The notes under the pieces are model-generated. The model did no database searches, was not told the DNA's origin, and worked only from the letters and a program-made list of their open reading frames with translations. From Anianibacter sp965662745 (lineage in GTDB: Bacteria > Pseudomonadota > Alphaproteobacteria > Rhodobacterales > Rhodobacteraceae), in assembly GCA_965662745.1 (NCBI GenBank), contig CBFIJK010000012.1, forward strand, positions 1 through 64,000: a DNA stretch of 64,000 nucleotides, read 5' to 3'. A program made the translations under genes and the position numbers. How positions within the stretch are numbered: position 1 is the first letter of the stretch; every line of letters starts with the position of its first letter. Positions 60,473-64,000 of this stretch are shown piece by piece.

Positions 60473-62239
60473 ATGACCAAGACCTCCTCAAAGACCGACT
60501 GGACGCCGACCGACCCCTTGCTTGCGCTGGATATCCTGTCCAATCCAATCGTGATCGCGGATGCAAACATGGTCATTCGCTACGTGAACCCGGCTGCTTT
60601 TGCGATGTTTCGCGCAATCGAGATGGACATCAAGAAAGACCTGCCACACTTCAGCGCTTCGGACGTTCTGGGGAAGTCGATCGATTATTTTCACAAGAAC
60701 CCCGCGTACCAGCGCGGGATCATGGACGACATCAAGAGCCCGCATGACGGCAAGTTCAAAATCGGCGGCAAGAACCTCGCGTTCCGTGCGACGCCGACCT
60801 TTGATGAAGCCCGCGAACTGGTTTCGGTTTACGTTGAATGGCAGGACCAGTCCGTCGCCATCGCCAACAAGACGCAAATCGACAACCTGATCGAGGGCGT
60901 TCGCGAGATGGCGGTGAAGCACGAAGAAGGCATGATCCATGAACGTGTCGATCCCAATGGTCTTTCCGACGAATTCGCGGATGTCGCGACGTTGGTGAAC
61001 GCCATGGTCGAGGGGCACATCAACACCAAGAAGAAAATTGTCGCCTGCATGGAGGCCTTTGCAGACGGCGATTTCGATTATCCTCTGGAGACCTTCTCAG
61101 GGGATCGCGGTTTTCTGAACCAGGCCGTCGAAGCTGCGCGCAAGTCCTTGAAGGATGTCGTCGGCGAGATCGAGGATATGTCGAATGCAATCGTCGAGGG
61201 ACGGCTTGACCACCCGGTTCGAGTCCAGGATTTCAACGGCGGATACCGCAGCTTGGTCGAGGCGATTTCCCGCATCTATGACAGCCTGAACTTCACCATC
61301 GGCGAGGTGCGCGATCAAGTCACCCAGATCGTGACTGCGATCGGTGAGGTCAATTCCTCGGCAAGCAACCTGTCGACCGCATCGCAGATGCAATCGAGCG
61401 CCGTCGAGCAGATCTCGTCCTCGGTCGAGGAAACCGACGCGATGGTTCAAGCCAACATGGCCGCCACAGAGTCGATGCTTTCCGTTGTGCAATCCGCAGA
61501 CGAGATCAGCACGGACGGTATCGATATCGTCGGTGAAATGGGCAAGGCGATGGACGCGATCCGCACCTCATCTGGCGAAATCTCAAAGATCATCAAGGTG
61601 ATCGACGAAATTGCGTTTCAAACCAATCTTCTGTCGCTCAACGCGGCTGTCGAGGCCGCGCGGGCAGGAGAACATGGGCGCGGGTTCGCGGTGGTCGCTC
61701 AAGAGGTCCGCAACCTTGCGCAGCGGTCCGCGAAGGCCGCAAAGGAAACCGGTGATCNNNNNNNNNNGAATGTCGTGCGGGGCGTGAAGGGCGCCGAGGC
61801 CTCGGAAGACGCGTTCAACAAGATCAGTGCAGAAGTGAAGCGCATCGAAGACTCCGCGCGTCAGATCTCTACCTCCAGCCGCGAACAAGCGACCGGCGTG
61901 TCGCAGATTTCGGAAGCGGTGAGCCAGCTGTCGAAATCGGGCATGGAAGTTTCGGCCCAGTCCGAGGAACTCGCCACTGCGGCAACCCAGATGGATTCCT
62001 CTACCAGCAGCGTGCGCGACTCTCTGGGACGGTTCCGGGTTCGTCCGCGGACACAAGACTCGTCGAAGTCAGATATCCTTGCCGGGATGAGCCCTGCCGA
62101 TCGGGATGCGATCATGCAGATGGTCATGCAAAGCAAATCCATGAATGGCTCTGCTCCGGCGGTCGGGCAGATGAACGGCAAGCTGAATGGACACGCCAAC
62201 GGCGCGGACCATGACAAACGCGGCTATGGAGCGTTCTAA
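60473..62239 (+). CDS. soluble methyl-accepting chemotaxis protein with PAS domain
   Basis: 588 codons including the N gap. No membrane segment. PAS domain at about 15-125 (NPIVIADANMVIRYVNPAA, FHKNPAYQRGIMDD), then HAMP-like helices (about 140-280), and a signalling domain with the highly conserved hairpin tip IDEIAFQTNLLSLNAAVEAARAGEHGRGFAVVAQEVRNLAQRSA (about 380-425). It should form cytoplasmic arrays, as TlpT does with cheOp3 proteins in R. sphaeroides. The C-terminus ends GYGAF after a flexible Asn/Gly-rich tail; a CheR-tethering pentapeptide is possible but not canonical. Ten Ns interrupt the gene without breaking the frame. Confidence 0.92.
   Translation: MTKTSSKTDWTPTDPLLALDILSNPIVIADANMVIRYVNPAAFAMFRAIEMDIKKDLPHFSASDVLGKSIDYFHKNPAYQRGIMDDIKSPHDGKFKIGGKNLAFRATPTFDEARELVSVYVEWQDQSVAIANKTQIDNLIEGVREMAVKHEEGMIHERVDPNGLSDEFADVATLVNAMVEGHINTKKKIVACMEAFADGDFDYPLETFSGDRGFLNQAVEAARKSLKDVVGEIEDMSNAIVEGRLDHPVRVQDFNGGYRSLVEAISRIYDSLNFTIGEVRDQVTQIVTAIGEVNSSASNLSTASQMQSSAVEQISSSVEETDAMVQANMAATESMLSVVQSADEISTDGIDIVGEMGKAMDAIRTSSGEISKIIKVIDEIAFQTNLLSLNAAVEAARAGEHGRGFAVVAQEVRNLAQRSAKAAKETGDXXXXNVVRGVKGAEASEDAFNKISAEVKRIEDSARQISTSSREQATGVSQISEAVSQLSKSGMEVSAQSEELATAATQMDSSTSSVRDSLGRFRVRPRTQDSSKSDILAGMSPADRDAIMQMVMQSKSMNGSAPAVGQMNGKLNGHANGADHDKRGYGAF
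61758..61767. other. 10-N assembly gap
   Basis: Ten Ns in the chemoreceptor signalling domain, between KETGD and NVVRGV. The frame continues and four missing residues agree with the spacing of other receptors here, so the true gap is probably close to 10 bases. Its cause may be a mis-assembled repeat among receptor genes. Confidence 0.95.
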
Positions 62240-62275
62240 GCCTCTGACCTGGCAGCGCTAGGGAACGACTGAGAT

Positions 62276-62303
62276 ATCTGGAGCGGTCTACATCGCTCCA
62301 GAT
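62276..62303 (+). terminator. terminator after the chemoreceptor
   Basis: Perfect 10-base stem ATCTGGAGCG/CGCTCCAGAT with an eight-base loop, 37 bases after the stop. No T run. Confidence 0.8.
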
Positions 62304-62644
62304 GCGCCGAGGGCCCTCGGGATTGTCTGGGGCTTCTGATCAAGAAAGAACGGGTCTTGCTTCAGTTGCGTGAGCAGACCGCATGGCTGGCCTTCGGAAA
62401 CGAAGGCCGGCTTTTTGCTTTGGCGGCAGCCTCAAACAGCTGCGACAAGCCTTGGATGAAGATACCTGCTTTAGGGGGCTGATCGCCGCAAGCGCTGTCG
62501 TTGCGACGTGCGGAGGTCTTGTCGATCCCCCGCGATGTCGAGAACGAGCGCAGTCTTCAAGATTGGTCAGAGGATCAGGGGGAAACAGCGGCTTGGCTGT
62601 TCAAGGCGGATAGAACCACCTGCTGAGGAACCGCAGGTCGGATC
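62304..62644 (+). other. intergenic region, no convincing gene
   Basis: About 340 bases. A 76-codon frame at 62383-62613 has no recognisable family and no good ribosome site. Confidence 0.5.
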
Positions 62645-63106
62645 CTAGTCGTCCGCGCGGATATCGCCTTGGAAGATCGCGCTTCTTCGATATGCCTGCA
62701 TGTCAACGCTATGCTTATCACTTGCCAAAGCGCATTCGCCGGCTTGCAAGCGCCCCTCCAAGGATTGCGACTCGACGAGCGGTGCAAGAACGCTCTTGTG
62801 GTTGACCACTTGAAGAGGGGGGTACTTGTGCGCCGCGACTATGCGGTCCGCGTTTCGAAGGACTGGAACCGCAGTAGGTTCAGTGTCGTCCTTGAGTTGT
62901 GCTTTGGGTTTGCGCGGGGAGTCGTCGTCTCTCAAGGCCCCAAAGGGATCTGCATAGCCTACCCACGCTCCAATAGCGCTACCCAGGATTGCACCGATAC
63001 CTGTGTAAGACAGGTTAAAGGGCCATACCATGGTCGCGATAAAGGTCCCGAGAGACATGAAAGCCAAGATAAAGAATGCCACCCAAGCGGCGCGTACGCT
63101 TTCCAT
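62645..63106 (-). CDS. hypothetical membrane protein
   Basis: About 153 residues if it starts at 63106; a longer frame reaches 63328. Two hydrophobic segments at about 7-28 and 31-50 (AWVAFFILAFMSLGTFIATMVW, GIGAILGSAIGAWVGYA), then a polar tail. No family recognised. The start is uncertain and codon use is less regular than in the flagellar genes, so this is a weak call. Confidence 0.4.
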   Translation of the reverse strand: MESVRAAWVAFFILAFMSLGTFIATMVWPFNLSYTGIGAILGSAIGAWVGYADPFGALRDDDSPRKPKAQLKDDTEPTAVPVLRNADRIVAAHKYPPLQVVNHKSVLAPLVESQSLEGRLQAGECALASDKHSVDMQAYRRSAIFQGDIRADD

Positions 63107-64000
63107 TTCACGTTCTTCCCGAAGATGATGGGGGGCGCCATCGCCAGCCCCAACCTCTACCATGATGAGATTCTCGAGCGCTTCTCTATGACATAGATCA
63201 CATTCGACATGTCGGAGGAAGGTTTGTGGCAGTGCTAGATTTGGAGGTTCAGAAGATACTTCTACGGCTCGACCGCTTAAAAAACGAAATACAGTATCTT
63301 TTGATGAAATTTTTTGTATGCGGTTCAATGATGAAGGTACGCGCGCAAATCAAAAGTATAATTTCGGTGTCTCAGGACTGTCGAAAGATACTGAGGCAAA
63401 TACTAAAGAGTGCCAATTTGTCGCGATTTTCCATAAATTTTACAAGTTTTGGACAAATTTTGAAAGATGGTATTTTCGGTCATCGGGATTGCGCCGCTCT
63501 CCGGCGTCCCGCTCCTGCGCGAGCCGTTGCGCAAGAGTTGAGTGCCGGACTCTGCGATCCCTCGCATCGCCTAGCCGCTGGTCATAGCCAGCTTTAGGGG
63601 TTCACTTAAAACCGCCCGCGTCGGTCGCTTCCCACCTCGCCAAAAAAGCACGGCTTGGCCCTTTGGTCGGTGCACTCCATTCTCTTGGACAAACCGAAGA
63701 ATCTTTTCTTGATTGGCCCGGATGTAGAAACAGTAGAAACAATCGTCCCCCCCCGCCAACAAGGCGCGTGGCCAAGCCCGGGAATGAGCCGCGGCAGAAA
63801 AAGCTGGGCCAACGTGTTTTTTGAGCAATGAACCTCTCCAATGGTATCGCGCCAAGGGAAATCGGGTAGCCGCTGAAACCCGCTTGCCTTCCGCTACGTT
63901 ACTTCGCGCGACGAAGCGGGAGAGAAAAGCGACATGGCAATTGTCTCGATACTGGTGTTGACTGAGAAAAAGAGAAAGTTTACCGATCAAGTAGTTGTGA
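63107..64000. other. right end of window, no confident gene
   Basis: About 890 bases. 63230-63470 is AT-rich relative to the window. The short frames on both strands from 63570 to 63990 do not resemble known proteins. No RNA gene, insertion-sequence end or repeat could be identified by eye. It probably marks the edge of the flagellar island. Confidence 0.5.

Noticed and set aside
60081..60476. 131-codon frame between the YcbK-like and receptor genes
   Set aside because: Overlaps the end of a certain gene, has no good ribosome site and no recognisable family.
62383..62613. 76-codon frame after the receptor
   Set aside because: No family pattern, many rare residues for this context and no convincing start.
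63571..63990. Possible decayed gene or insertion-sequence end at the right edge
   Set aside because: No transposase motif, terminal inverted repeat or target duplication could be seen; the window ends too soon to judge.
1..64000. CRISPR arrays, tRNA and rRNA genes
   Set aside because: None was seen. The only tandem repeats are the RTX codon repeats.

Overview
The window is a nearly complete flagellar and chemotaxis gene cluster from an alphaproteobacterium of the order Rhodobacterales. The evidence is high GC, roseobacter-type protein sequences, Hint_2 and RTX proteins, and a flagellar gene set that matches the Fla1 system of Rhodobacter (Cereibacter) sphaeroides rather than the usual CtrA-controlled alphaproteobacterial flagellum. 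Fla1 hallmarks present are a dedicated RpoN, two sigma-54 activators that split the usual domains (FleQ-like without an N-terminal regulatory domain, FleT-like without a DNA-binding domain), FliA/FlgM, FliD, FliS, and FlgT and FlgP. The species cannot be named from the sequence.

Layout. 287-910: Hint-domain protein. 1009-10555: divergent hypothetical gene, then flgB-C-D-E-F and flgG-H-I-J-K-L (rod, hook, rings, hook-filament junction). 10777-20785: fleQ-like activator, motA-motB-fliD, flagellin, rpoN, a two-gene membrane/coiled-coil unit and an unknown gene. 20792-34159: one long minus-strand export/basal-body block, fleT-fliE-F-G-H-I-J and fliK-L-M-N-O-P-Q-R-flhB plus a small membrane protein. 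34549-42263: a small unknown gene, then a chemotaxis operon (cheA4-like, cheR, cheB, cheW, cheY, cheA3-like) matching R. sphaeroides cheOp3. 42345-48018: fliS and a FliT-like gene, two small genes, a FliL/MotF-like gene, a nitrile-hydratase-alpha-like small protein with a Sel1 protein, and flgP-flgT-flgA-flgM plus a membrane protein. 48180-51737: flhA, a degenerate flhF, fliA. 51868-55852: LuxR-type response regulator, periplasmic pterin-binding-like protein and hybrid histidine kinase. 56556-60093: a glycosidase-like RTX protein and a Tat-exported YcbK-like protein. 60473-62239: a soluble chemoreceptor with a 10-N assembly gap. 62240-64000: sparse sequence with one weak membrane-protein gene.

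Regulatory logic. Twelve sigma-54 (-24/-12) sites were found by eye, most of them about 25-60 bases upstream of start codons (flgB, the divergent 1419 gene, flgG, motA, the 20069 gene, fliK, fleT, cheA, flgP, flhA, the YcbK-like gene, and one with no gene behind it). Sigma-28-like sites precede the flagellin and several late genes. This fits a cascade in which FleQ/FleT with RpoN drive basal-body, motor and che genes, then FliA, held by FlgM until hook completion, drives the filament and late genes.

The best leads for new biology are: a FlhF homologue that has lost its P-loop; a CheA3-like protein with a decayed kinase region; a nitrile-hydratase/NHLP-leader-like protein in the flagellar regulon; a PruR-like pterin sensor paired with a hybrid kinase; a sigma-54 promoter that abuts the start codon of a Tat substrate; an orphan sigma-54 promoter with the same downstream bases; and a glycosidase-RTX fusion inside a motility island.
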